Of a DNA stretch of 20,850 bases, positions 14,833 to 20,850 are shown piece after piece; within the stretch, counting starts at the first letter, position 1; each line of letters opens with the position of its first letter. Origin of the DNA: Clostridia bacterium (GTDB lineage Bacteria; Bacillota; Clostridia; Christensenellales; UBA1242); the NCBI GenBank assembly GCA_017537515.1, contig JAFYKO010000182.1, positions 1 to 20,850 of the forward strand, given 5' to 3'. The position numbers and the translations under genes were made by a program. The notes below the pieces were generated by a model. That model saw only the letters and a list, made by a program, of their open reading frames with translations. It did no database searches and was not told the origin of the DNA.

Positions 14833-15141
14833 ATGACCATAAAAAACCGAGTTTACAACAATACACTATATGTTTTATTAAGTGGCGAGCTGGACGAACA
14901 CACAGCAAAAAACACACGCATAACTCTCGACGAAATTTTTTCTTCTAATGGCTTTATGCAAATAATTATTGACCTATCCGAACTTGCTTTTATGGATAGT
15001 ACGGGAATAGGCGTGCTTATAGGCCGATACAAAAAGATGAAAGACAAAAATATACCAATCTATATATGCAACCCATCAATGCACGCAGAGAAAATTTTTA
15101 AGATGACAGGGCTTTATGAGATTATGCCCAAAATAATTTAG
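14833..15141 (+). CDS. spoIIAA: Anti-sigma F factor antagonist SpoIIAA
   Basis: The start at 14833 follows the strong SD AAAGGAGG; the longer frame upstream overlaps the preceding terminator and is not used. The 102-aa STAS-domain protein has FMDSTGIGVLIGRYK (53-67), in which Ser56 corresponds to the Ser that SpoIIAB phosphorylates. Unphosphorylated SpoIIAA binds SpoIIAB and frees sigma F in the forespore. It is the first gene of the conserved spoIIAA-spoIIAB-sigF operon; its stop overlaps the spoIIAB SD. In Bacillus this operon is read by sigma H; I could not identify a convincing sigma-H site here. Confidence 0.92.
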   Translation: MTIKNRVYNNTLYVLLSGELDEHTAKNTRITLDEIFSSNGFMQIIIDLSELAFMDSTGIGVLIGRYKKMKDKNIPIYICNPSMHAEKIFKMTGLYEIMPKII

Positions 15142-15150
15142 GAGAGAAAT

Positions 15151-15609
15151 ATGAAAGAAATATTAAATGAAATGACAATCAAAATGAGGTCGCTGTCAGT
15201 AAACGAAGGGTTTGCAAGAGCGTGCGTTGCCTCTTTTTGCGTACAAGCCGAACCATCCCTTGATGAAGTTACAGATATCAAAACCGCAGTTAGCGAGGCA
15301 GTTACAAACTGCGTTGTCCACGCTTACCCAGATTCTGAAGGAGAAATAACAATCAACGTCAAACTTTATGACGACAGCGTTTTTATCTCTGTTTCAGATA
15401 CTGGCGTAGGCATAAAAGACATTTCTCGTGCGATAGAGCCATTCTACACAACCAAACCAAACGACGAAAGAAGCGGTATGGGATTTACAGTTATGGAAAG
15501 CTTTATGGATGAAATGAACGTCATAAAAAACAAAAACGGGGGTATTACCGTTGAACTTGTAAAATTTTTTGAAAAAGTAAGTTGCAAGGCGGTGGGGGAG
15601 ACGTGCTAA
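15151..15609 (+). CDS. spoIIAB: Anti-sigma F factor and serine kinase SpoIIAB
   Basis: The 152-aa GHKL-type kinase has the N box EAVTNCVVHAYP (49-60), the G1 box DTGVGI (83-88), and the G2 box RSGMGFTVMESFMD (107-120). SpoIIAB holds sigma F inactive when bound to ATP and phosphorylates SpoIIAA. The SD AGGAGA overlaps the spoIIAA stop. Its end overlaps the sigF start by 7 bp. Length is normal for the family. Together with its neighbours this marks an endospore former, although whether the host really sporulates cannot be seen from this window. Confidence 0.94.
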   Translation: MKEILNEMTIKMRSLSVNEGFARACVASFCVQAEPSLDEVTDIKTAVSEAVTNCVVHAYPDSEGEITINVKLYDDSVFISVSDTGVGIKDISRAIEPFYTTKPNDERSGMGFTVMESFMDEMNVIKNKNGGITVELVKFFEKVSCKAVGETC

Positions 15610-16346
15610 ATAATGAAGATACATTAAAATACATAAAACAAGCACAGGACGGCGAAGAAAATGCAAAAACAATCTTGATTGAAGAAAATTCCCCACTTAT
15701 CAAAAGCGTAATAAGAAGATTTAAAAATAAAAACATAGAATACGACGACCTCTACCAAATCGGATGTATGGGGTTTTTGAAGGCAATAAGGAATTTCAAA
15801 ACAGATTTCAATGTCAAATTTTCAACCTACGTCGTCCCAATGATAATCGGCGAAATAAAAAGATTTTTGCGTGATGACGGGATTATTAAGGTGTCAAGAA
15901 ATATAAAGACGCAAAATGTACACATAAAAAGATACGTGGAAAAATTCTCAAAAGAAAATCAGCGTCAACCAACCTTGAAAGAAATCTCCAAGGAGTTTAA
16001 TATCGAAGAAAACGAACTTGTGTTTATTATGGACTCGGCCCGAATGCCGGTTTCTATTTACACCCCATACGAAGGCGAAGAAAGTGGCCTGTATCTCATT
16101 GATAGATACGTGCAAAACGACGAACCGGAAACCCTAATAGACAAACTTGTCATAAAAGACGCCCTAAACCAACTCGACGAAAGGGAAAGAAAACTTGTGC
16201 TACTCAGATATTTCAGAGACAAAACCCAAAGCGAGATAGCAGAAGTCCTCAACATTTCACAAGTGCAAGTGTCAAGACTGGAAAACAAGATTCTCAACAT
16301 CCTGAAAGACAAACTAAAAGTCATAAACACCGCCTCCCCTCAATGA
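15603..16346 (+). CDS. sigF: RNA polymerase sigma factor SigF (forespore-specific)
   Basis: The 247-aa sigma-70 family protein has region 2 with YDDLYQIGCMGFLKA and KFSTYVVPMIIGEIKRFLRDDG, and a C-terminal region 4 helix-turn-helix KTQSEIAEVLNISQVQVSRLEN. I chose the GTG at 15603, which overlaps spoIIAB by 7 bases and lies behind GGTGGGGGAG; a TTG at 15582 in the same frame is an alternative. Operon position after spoIIAA and spoIIAB identifies it as SigF rather than the similar SigG. It drives early forespore genes once SpoIIAB releases it. A mosaic repeat starts right after the stop codon. Confidence 0.92.
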   Translation: MLNNEDTLKYIKQAQDGEENAKTILIEENSPLIKSVIRRFKNKNIEYDDLYQIGCMGFLKAIRNFKTDFNVKFSTYVVPMIIGEIKRFLRDDGIIKVSRNIKTQNVHIKRYVEKFSKENQRQPTLKEISKEFNIEENELVFIMDSARMPVSIYTPYEGEESGLYLIDRYVQNDEPETLIDKLVIKDALNQLDERERKLVLLRYFRDKTQSEIAEVLNISQVQVSRLENKILNILKDKLKVINTASPQ

Positions 16347-16348
16347 AG

Positions 16349-16660
16349 ATTGTTATTCCGCCTCTCTACCGAACCGGCGGGCGGTTAGAACCGCCAGTCA
16401 TTGGGCTTCGCAATTAATAACTAAAAGCGTCAGCCCAATGAGAGTGTCTCTTGCCACCCCTCACTTTTAATATCTTTTGGCGATATGCTTAGCCCCGGGG
16501 ATGCCCCCGTTGGCATTGGCAACCACAAGTGGTTGCGGGTGTAATACACCCTCAAGGCAACGTTAGTTGCCCACTGCAAGGTGCCTCAGGCACCCGTCGC
16601 CTCTCATCCAAAATCTTGTTAAAATTGAGGCTAGCCACACGCCTAGACAAGCGACGTGAT
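16349..16660. repeat. Gene-free mosaic repeat with a run of perfect hairpins
   Basis: No gene is seen between sigF and the convergent CPCC gene. Inverted repeats follow one another: GGCGGT/ACCGCC (16380-16395), CATTGGGCT/AGCCCAATG (16399-16440), ATGCC/GGCAT (16501-16516), GCAACCAC/GTGGTTGC (16519-16536), GGGTGT/ACACCC (16537-16551), GGCAAC/GTTGCC (16556-16571), and GGTGCC/GGCACC (16580-16594). Modules at 16349-16380, 16424-16460, 16464-16480 and 16610-16643 match parts of the 363-724 region, and 16576-16597 matches it in inverted orientation. Short frames here have no SD and look spurious. Confidence 0.75.
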
Positions 16661-16726
16661 AAGAAAACTGTATTTTGTGGAAGAGGTTGGAGTTTTAACG
16701 GGGCAATATAAATAAAACCTCAATTA

Positions 16727-16754
16727 TTCATTATTCAATATTCATTATTCAATA
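16727..16754. repeat. Exact two-copy 14-bp tandem repeat
   Basis: TTCATTATTCAATA occurs twice back to back (16727-16740 and 16741-16754), flanked by partial copies. It sits about where the sequence turns AT-rich. Confidence 0.85.
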
Positions 16755-16776
16755 ATCATCAATACACATAATTATC

Positions 16777-16808
16777 AAAAAACCCATATTGCTAGCAATA
16801 TAGGTTTT
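16777..16808 (-). terminator. Terminator of the CPCC gene
   Basis: On the minus strand AACCTATATTGC (16795-16806) pairs with GCAATATGGGTT (16781-16792) with one mismatch and is followed by a T run. Confidence 0.75.
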
Positions 16809-16809
16809 A

Positions 16810-17124
16810 TTAATTTTCATTTTCTTCCAATGCGATTTGTTTTTCATTTATTTTTTTGAAATATTTTTCATAATAATCTTGAGATAATTCCATCCAAATA
16901 AAAGGATTTTCTTTTAAAGTTTTTAAAATACATTCTTTATTTTCTTCCCAAAATTGCTTGTATTGATTTAAACTCATTTTGTTCGGACCATAAATGCAGT
17001 TACCATCTTCTTCTTGAGAAACATCCTCCTCCCAGCCACAATATGGGCAAACATCATACATTTCTTCAATTTCACCAATACCGCAAACTTTGCATTTGCA
17101 CGGAAATTTGTTTGATTTTTTCAT
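16810..17124 (-). CDS. Small cysteine-rich CPCC-family protein
   Basis: The 104-aa protein has a zinc-ribbon-like N-terminus: CKCKVCG (9-15) and CPYCGWEEDVSQ (26-37), then GPNKMSLNQYKQFWEEN, which fits the CPCC domain pattern (CPxCxWExD ... G.N..SLxxYxxxw). The function of CPCC proteins is unknown; zinc binding is inferred from the Cys pairs. The C-terminal half is charged and helical. SD AAAGGAG precedes the ATG, and a terminator follows. Its base composition is like that of the recombinase region, so it may be cargo of the mobile element, or the last host gene before it. Confidence 0.75.
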   Translation of the reverse strand: MKKSNKFPCKCKVCGIGEIEEMYDVCPYCGWEEDVSQEEDGNCIYGPNKMSLNQYKQFWEENKECILKTLKENPFIWMELSQDYYEKYFKKINEKQIALEENEN

Positions 17125-17410
17125 TTTGCTTCTCCTTTTATTTTACAATTAATCAAATAGAAATCAGCGACTAAACAAAATCGCTGAAATGTCAATAAAT
17201 ATATTGCAAAAAGCGATGGTGACGCCGAAATTTCGGCTCTACTAGAGGAATTTTGGTGCGAGATAATAAACCTCAACTGAACACTATATTGCTTTTGTTT
17301 TACTATATACTTTGTATATAGTAATTTTTTTATTTAAAAAAGCATATTTGGTGATTTTGTAATTTTGTGGCTTTTGTGAGTTTCGAAAACAAGTTGTTAT
17401 TGAAATTTTA
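17125..17410. other. Gene-free stretch with several inverted repeats
   Basis: No gene is seen. The stretch holds TCAGCGA/TCGCTGA (17164-17187), the perfect palindrome GCCGAAATTTCGGC (17224-17237), and TACTATATAC-TTT-GTATATAGTA (17301-17323), which is followed by a T run and could terminate plus-strand transcripts. The segment 17214-17280 is less AT-rich than its surroundings. It is a candidate location for an attachment site, without direct proof. Confidence 0.45.
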
Positions 17411-17466
17411 TAGATAAAAAATCGTGTTCTTCCAAGTACTTATTAGCACTTGTTTTAACACGATTA
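17411..17466 (-). terminator. Terminator of the recombinase operon
   Basis: On the minus strand AATCGTGTT (17457-17465) pairs with AACACGATT (17420-17428), with an inner CAAGT/ACTTG pair (17448-17452 with 17433-17437), followed by TTTTTA. Confidence 0.75.
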
Positions 17467-18951
17467 TTATACTAAGATATCTATATCTATTTTGGATGGT
17501 TCTTCGTTATAAACCATTTTAACTTCTTTAGTTATTTTGAATATAGATTGATTTTGTATTTCATCTTCTGCAAATTTATTATATTTAAAAAAGATTTCAA
17601 TTTTATCATTATATAGAATTACTTGCTTTACAATCATATCTATCATTTGTTTTGGTTTCTTTGTTATTGCCTGCTTAAGATATTTGAAAACATCTTCTTC
17701 TGTTATTTGCATTCTTTCTTTTGTTTTTTCTATAATTATTTGCTCTTTTATTTTATCAAGGTTATTTTCTAAATCTTCTAAGTGTTGTTTTGTGGAATTG
17801 GTTATTATACCTTTATCAATAGCAGATAAAACATTGGTAATACTTTGCTCCACTTTTTCTTGCTCCTTAATTAATAGGTTTAGCACAGAATTGTTTTCTA
17901 TTCGTTTTTTATTTATGTCTATAACCTTTTGTGCTATATGTAAAATTAATTCATTTGTTTCTAATGTAGAGAGTATCGCATTTAAAACCAAATCTTCAAT
18001 GAGTTCTTTTCTTATAGGTTTAGAATGATGGCAAATTTTCTTTCTTCTTCCATAACATTTATAGTATCTTTTTATCGCACCTGTTTTTGAGGTCCCTGCA
18101 TCAGAGCTAACGGGGTTACCACAATAACCACATTTTAATTTAAACTTTAATAAATATACAATATCCGGTTTGTGTTTGCCGAGTTTGTTCGTTTCTATTT
18201 TATTTCTAACAGTTTCAAATAATTCTTTAGATATAATTTGCGGATAAATATTTGTAAAAACCTCACCTTTATAAACATATTCACCTGTAAATTTTCTATT
18301 TCTTAAAAAATTATACAAGGTATTTCTGCCAAAATTTTTGCCACGATATAAAACGCCAGTTTCTTTTAACTCTTGCAAAACATCTGTTACGAGTCTCCCA
18401 GAAGCAAAATCCAAAAACAAGTTTCTTACAACTTGGGCTTCGTCTTCATTTATTATTACTTTTTTGTCTATAACAGAATAGCCATACAAAACACGCCCGC
18501 CCGTGAATAGTCCTTTTCTTCGGCTTTCATTCATACCACGCCTAACTTTTTGAGATAGTTCTGCTGAATAATATTCAGCCATACCTTCAAGCAATGATTC
18601 CAAAATAATACCCTCTGGAGTGTCTGGTATATTCTCCATTGCAGATAGTAATTTAACACCATTATCTCTAAGTGTCTTTTTATGCATAGCAGTTTCGTAT
18701 TTATTTCTTGAGAAACGGTCTATTTTATAAACGATAACATAATCCCAAACTTTTTTAGAACTATCTTTAAGCATTTTTTGAAAACTTGCACGATTATCGT
18801 TCGTTCCAGTCATAGCTCTATCAATATAGGTATCTACTACAACTATATCATTTCTTTGGGCATAATCATTGCACACTCTTAATTGTCCTTCAATTGATTG
18901 TTCAGTTTGCCTTTCACTTGAATATCTTGCATAAATTACAGCTTTTTTCAT
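17467..18951 (-). CDS. Large serine recombinase (site-specific integrase)
   Basis: The 494-aa protein has the resolvase catalytic domain at the N-terminus: YARYSSERQTEQSIEGQ (7-23) with the nucleophile Ser11, VYKIDRFSRN (74-83) with conserved Arg residues, and EGMAEYYSAELSQKVRRGM (122-140). The recombinase domain follows (about 150-260), then a zinc ribbon with C274, C277, C299 and C307, and a long coiled coil (about 345-420). This order is typical of phage or integrative-element integrases of the serine family, which join attP to attB through a Ser-DNA intermediate. The ATG shares four bases (ATGA) with the end of a small upstream gene, and AGGAGG lies inside that gene. Confidence 0.93.
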   Translation of the reverse strand: MKKAVIYARYSSERQTEQSIEGQLRVCNDYAQRNDIVVVDTYIDRAMTGTNDNRASFQKMLKDSSKKVWDYVIVYKIDRFSRNKYETAMHKKTLRDNGVKLLSAMENIPDTPEGIILESLLEGMAEYYSAELSQKVRRGMNESRRKGLFTGGRVLYGYSVIDKKVIINEDEAQVVRNLFLDFASGRLVTDVLQELKETGVLYRGKNFGRNTLYNFLRNRKFTGEYVYKGEVFTNIYPQIISKELFETVRNKIETNKLGKHKPDIVYLLKFKLKCGYCGNPVSSDAGTSKTGAIKRYYKCYGRRKKICHHSKPIRKELIEDLVLNAILSTLETNELILHIAQKVIDINKKRIENNSVLNLLIKEQEKVEQSITNVLSAIDKGIITNSTKQHLEDLENNLDKIKEQIIIEKTKERMQITEEDVFKYLKQAITKKPKQMIDMIVKQVILYNDKIEIFFKYNKFAEDEIQNQSIFKITKEVKMVYNEEPSKIDIDILV

Positions 18952-19112
18952 AATATAACCTCCTCATTGCTGTTTTTTAACAATACAAAATGATTTTTAA
19001 AAAGTGAATAAACAATACCGTAGTTTATCAATAAGATTGCCTTATAAAAATTAAAATAATTTAATCTAACTTTAAACTTATTTAGAATTGCTATTAACTT
19101 TCTAAAACACAT
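18948..19112 (-). CDS. 54-aa small protein, translationally coupled to the recombinase
   Basis: Reading the minus strand, AAAGGAG sits 5 bases before an ATG at 19112, and the frame runs 54 codons (MCFRKLIAILNKFKVRLNYF at the start, KNSNEEVIL at the end) to a TGA that overlaps the recombinase ATG in ATGA. Good SD, an uninterrupted frame and the 4-base overlap argue for a real gene. The protein is basic and rich in Leu, Ile, Phe and Tyr, with a hydrophobic run (AILLINYGIVYSLF, about 25-38) that could be a membrane helix or the core of a small fold. I do not recognise it. A role with the recombinase, such as directionality control, is only a guess; it could also be a leader that sets recombinase translation. 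Confidence 0.6.
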   Translation of the reverse strand: MCFRKLIAILNKFKVRLNYFNFYKAILLINYGIVYSLFKNHFVLLKNSNEEVIL

Positions 19113-19117
19113 TTAAT

Positions 19118-19324
19118 CTCCTTTGTCTATAAATTTTTTAGACATCAACTAAACATCAGAAAATGACACAACTGTCAAATAAAGGGAAAAATCATTTGTC
19201 TTAGATAACTTAAAATTTTCATTTATAAGCAAATTATTTTTCCCATTTGACAGATACTTGGGGCATTTTCTGATAAAATATTGAATCAAAAAATAAAAAA
19301 CCCTTAACGCCATAGACAAAGGAG
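19118..19324. repeat. Long nested inverted repeat upstream of the recombinase operon
   Basis: Outer arms CTCCTTTGTCTAT (19118-19130) and ATAGACAAAGGAG (19312-19324) are perfect. Inside, ATCAGAAAATG (19155-19165) pairs with 19264-19274, CTGTCAAAT (19172-19180) with 19245-19253, GGGAAAAAT (19184-19192) with 19236-19244, ATTTG (19194-19198) with 19230-19234, and CTTA (19200-19203) with 19226-19229. The left outer arm is the SD of the 54-aa gene. Both inner arms contain a TTGACA, pointing outward. Confidence 0.8.
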
Positions 19325-19494
19325 TTTCAAATTTTAATTGATTTAAGTTTATCTTTATTCAAGTTAGTTTATTAAAAGATAATTCATTTTAATTTAACTA
19401 CGGATTTACTAAGGTTATTTTACTATAAAGTTCGTGGATTTTTGCTTTTCAATTTTGTATATTGGGCGTAGATAAACAAAAGGAGGAAAAGTTT
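19325..19494. other. AT-rich gap before the 68-aa orphan
   Basis: Apart from the SD AGGAGG at 19481-19486 I see no clear promoter or gene. TATATT at 19458-19463 is a possible -10 but has only a poor -35 (TGGATT, 19435-19440). Confidence 0.4.
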
Positions 19495-19701
19495 ATGCAA
19501 GAAATTGAATTAAGAAATAATAATACTGGTTATAAAGTTTTTGTAGACAACTTACCTATTAAAGACCTTATACCAAAAGAGCAAATAGAGATATTTGCCA
19601 ATGCTTTAGTGCTAGAAATTTTTGAAATTCTTCAAGCAAGAGAAAGACGGAGACAATATTATTTAAAAAACAAAAAATTAATCAGAAAATCTTTGTCTTG
19701 A
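19495..19701 (+). CDS. 68-aa hypothetical protein
   Basis: The start ATG at 19495 is set by AGGAGG at 19481-19486; a TTG 33 bases upstream in the same frame has no SD. The protein begins MQEIELRNNNTGYKVFVDNL and ends with a basic stretch (RERRRQYYLKNKKLIRKSLS). The middle, IPKEQIEIFANALVLEIFEI, is an amphipathic helix. I do not recognise a family. The small size, basic tail and position between the recombinase and a LexA-like repressor fit a DNA-binding accessory protein of a mobile element, which is inference only. Confidence 0.65.
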   Translation: MQEIELRNNNTGYKVFVDNLPIKDLIPKEQIEIFANALVLEIFEILQARERRRQYYLKNKKLIRKSLS

Positions 19702-19719
19702 AAAATTGAAATTAGAGTA

Positions 19720-19748
19720 TTGACATTTTGTGGGAAGTGTATTATAAT
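19720..19748 (+). promoter_or_regulatory. Consensus sigma-A promoter of the LexA-like gene
   Basis: TTGACA (19720-19725) and TATAAT (19743-19748) are both perfect and are spaced 17 bp apart. Such a strong promoter needs repression, and palindromes overlap it. Confidence 0.9.
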
Positions 19749-19752
19749 ACAC
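19737..19752. promoter_or_regulatory. Palindrome GTGTATTATAATACAC over the -10
   Basis: This perfect 16-bp palindrome covers the whole -10 box. A protein bound here would block RNA polymerase, so it may be an operator. TATAATACAC recurs at 20415-20424 after the gene. Confidence 0.5.
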
Positions 19753-19757
19753 CTATC

Positions 19758-19773
19758 GTTGACATAAGTCAAC
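19758..19773. promoter_or_regulatory. Probable autoregulatory operator GTTGAC-N4-GTCAAC
   Basis: GTTGACATAAGTCAAC is a perfect inverted repeat with a 4-base spacer just after the start point. It has the half-site spacing of a LexA box, though the half-site differs from the Bacillus GAAC-N4-GTTC. Confidence 0.6.
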
Positions 19774-19795
19774 AAAATGGGTAAAGGGAGATATT

Positions 19796-20404
19796 ATGCG
19801 ACACAAGAATAAAGAACTTATGAATAGGATTGTTGAATTTGTGGATTTTGAATTTGCAAACTTTTCAAGAGTTCCTTCGCAACAAGAAATTGCTAATAAA
19901 TTCAATGTAACTAAGCAGTGTATTAGTAAATACATTAAAGAAATGGCAGAATTAGGGATGTTAAAAACTAGTGGTGGTAGTCGTGGAATAATGACTAAAA
20001 CTATGATGAAAACTCAAAACTCTGTTTTAAACATTCCAGTTGTTGGAAGTATTGCTTGTGGTAGCCCTTTGCTTGCGGAAGAAAACATAGAAAGCTATTT
20101 GCCAATACCAAAAAAAATTTTAGGCAGTGGAAATTACTTTATTTTAAAAGCCAAAGGCGACAGTATGATAAATGCTGGCATAAGCGATGGTGATTGTGTA
20201 ATAGTAAAACAACAAGAAGTTGCCGAAGAAGGACAAATTGTTGTTGCTCTTATAGATGATGCAGCGACATTAAAAAGGTTCTATGTTGACAAACAAAGAA
20301 AACAAATCAGGTTGCATCCTGAAAATGATAATATGCAAGATATGTTTTATGACAATGTTGTCATTCAAGGAGTTGCAATCAAAATAATAAAAGATTTGTT
20401 TTAA
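19796..20404 (+). CDS. LexA-like self-cleaving repressor (S24 family)
   Basis: The 202-aa protein has an N-terminal winged helix-turn-helix (PSQQEIANKFNVTKQCISKYI, roughly 27-47, then KEMAELGMLK) and a C-terminal S24 peptidase fold. The cleavage site is IACGSP with Cys88-Gly89 in place of the usual Ala-Gly of LexA; Cys-Gly is known from UmuD. The catalytic dyad is Ser123 (AKGDSMINAG) and Lys160 (ATLKRF). LexA-type proteins repress SOS genes and cut themselves when bound to RecA filaments. Position in an AT-rich element with a serine recombinase suggests an element repressor that responds to DNA damage; a host LexA is the alternative. SD AAGGGAG and a consensus promoter with palindromic operators precede it. 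Confidence 0.85.
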   Translation: MRHKNKELMNRIVEFVDFEFANFSRVPSQQEIANKFNVTKQCISKYIKEMAELGMLKTSGGSRGIMTKTMMKTQNSVLNIPVVGSIACGSPLLAEENIESYLPIPKKILGSGNYFILKAKGDSMINAGISDGDCVIVKQQEVAEEGQIVVALIDDAATLKRFYVDKQRKQIRLHPENDNMQDMFYDNVVIQGVAIKIIKDLF

Positions 20405-20448
20405 AAGTTGCTTTTATAATACACAGCCCCTTGTTATAAAAGCAAGTT
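20405..20448 (+). promoter_or_regulatory. 15-bp hairpin downstream of the LexA-like gene
   Basis: AAGTTGCTTTTATAA (20405-20419) pairs with TTATAAAAGCAAGTT (20434-20448) with one mismatch. No T run follows, so it is not a classic terminator; it may protect the mRNA 3' end or bind a regulator. Confidence 0.5.
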
Positions 20449-20550
20449 AAGATGCAAAAGATAATTTACTTCGATTTTGGAATTCCCAACCTTGTTGCAG
20501 TAAGTTAAATACTAATTTTTGTATCCAAGGGAAATAAAGGAGGTTGAAAT

Positions 20551-20733
20551 ATGAAAAAGGATAATGTTGTAAAAACATTACATCGTAAATGCCCTAACTG
20601 CTTAAATGTAATGATATTCACAGTTCACAACAACAAAGCTTTAAGTGGACGATGCCCCGTTTGTAAATCTAAAATATTTAGCAAAGAGCATTCAACAAAA
20701 GAAAGACTAATTCGTATAGTCAAAGCAAATTAA
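20551..20733 (+). CDS. Small zinc-ribbon protein
   Basis: The 60-aa protein carries two CxxC pairs, CPNC (14-17) and CPVC (35-38), spaced as in a zinc ribbon, with a basic C-terminus (KERLIRIVKAN). It resembles small Com-like or transcription-related zinc ribbons of phages but I cannot name a family. SD AAAGGAGG precedes the ATG at good spacing. It follows the LexA-like gene on the same strand, separated by 146 bp. DNA or RNA binding is inferred. Confidence 0.7.
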   Translation: MKKDNVVKTLHRKCPNCLNVMIFTVHNNKALSGRCPVCKSKIFSKEHSTKERLIRIVKAN

Positions 20734-20850
20734 AAAATAAAATTTCGTTTCTAGATTACAATTAAGGTCGGACTGTAATAGTGCCTATGTAAAACCTTGT
20801 TCACTTGTCTATAAGCAAGATTCGTGTCAAAGGATATATAAGCCTCTACG
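20734..20850. other. Terminal stretch without a visible gene
   Basis: I see no gene, promoter or hairpin here before the window ends. Confidence 0.4.

Larger units (their letters stand above)
16740..20850. mobile_element. Probable integrated mobile element, left part (boundaries not determined)
   Basis: From about 16.74 kb the DNA is visibly more AT-rich, coding regions change from frequent C-ending to T/A-ending codons, and the genes are a large serine recombinase, a LexA-like repressor and small orphans. This is typical of a prophage or integrative element. I found no direct repeat that defines attL or attR, and the right end is outside the window. The left boundary could be anywhere between 16347 and 17466. 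Confidence 0.5.

Noticed and set aside
16529..16711. A 60-codon frame in the hairpin array
   Set aside because: It crosses four hairpins, has no SD and is made of repeat sequence.
19312..19345. A plus-strand gene after the second SD-like arm ATAGACAAAGGAG
   Set aside because: No usable start codon with an open frame follows; the nearest TTG frame stops after two codons.
20451..20507. An 18-codon frame between the repressor and the zinc-ribbon gene
   Set aside because: No SD and too short to support.

Overview
The window looks like chromosomal DNA from an uncultured, low-GC, endospore-forming Bacillota (Clostridia-like) bacterium. The basis is a complete spoIIAA-spoIIAB-sigF operon, a YloU/Asp23-FakA pair, a zinc-finger ribosomal protein L28, a Gram-positive-type omega subunit, strong AGGAGG ribosome binding sites and sigma-A-type promoters. 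From about 16.7 kb onward the DNA becomes visibly more AT-rich. It carries a large serine recombinase, a LexA-like repressor and small orphan genes, so the right end is probably part of an integrated element that continues past the window.

Layout. 1-324: 3' part of yajC (+). 325-696: gene-free stretch with hairpins and a mosaic repeat. 697-1249 (-): mazF-type toxin with an overlapping small upstream gene that may be its antitoxin. 1438-2601 (+): SipW-like signal peptidase homologue that seems to have lost its catalytic motif and has a Pro/Ala/Gln-rich tail. 2706-4766 (+): dUTPase, a ThyX-like protein and FolD, which together look like a dUTP-to-dTMP module. 4888-7165 (-): yloU/asp23, fakA and rpoZ, behind a leader of about 200 nt. 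7517-8769 (+): rpmB and trxB. 8904-13277 (-): a MoxR-type AAA+ ATPase with an N-terminal DUF6273-like region, a small degenerate AAA+ protein, and an HExxH/VWA-like (DUF2201) protein. 13448-14698 (+): a ferritin-like protein with three helix-pair ExxH units. 14833-16346 (+): the forespore sigma-factor operon.

16347-16809 is gene-free. It has a run of perfect hairpins and shares several modules with the 360-725 region; both copies lie between convergent genes. 16810-20850 is the AT-rich part: a CPCC-type zinc-binding protein (-), the serine recombinase (-) preceded by a 4-nt-overlapping 54-codon small gene, a long imperfect palindrome, a 68-aa orphan (+), the LexA-like repressor (+) with two palindromic operators at a consensus promoter, and a small zinc-ribbon protein (+).

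The most unusual parts are (1) the three-gene AAA+/pseudo-AAA+/HExxH-VWA operon with its fused sensor-like region, (2) the dut/ThyX-like/folD cluster whose ThyX-like member lacks the canonical RHR motif, and (3) the palindromic regulatory region and coupled small gene in front of the recombinase. All functional calls come from motif reading without database searches.
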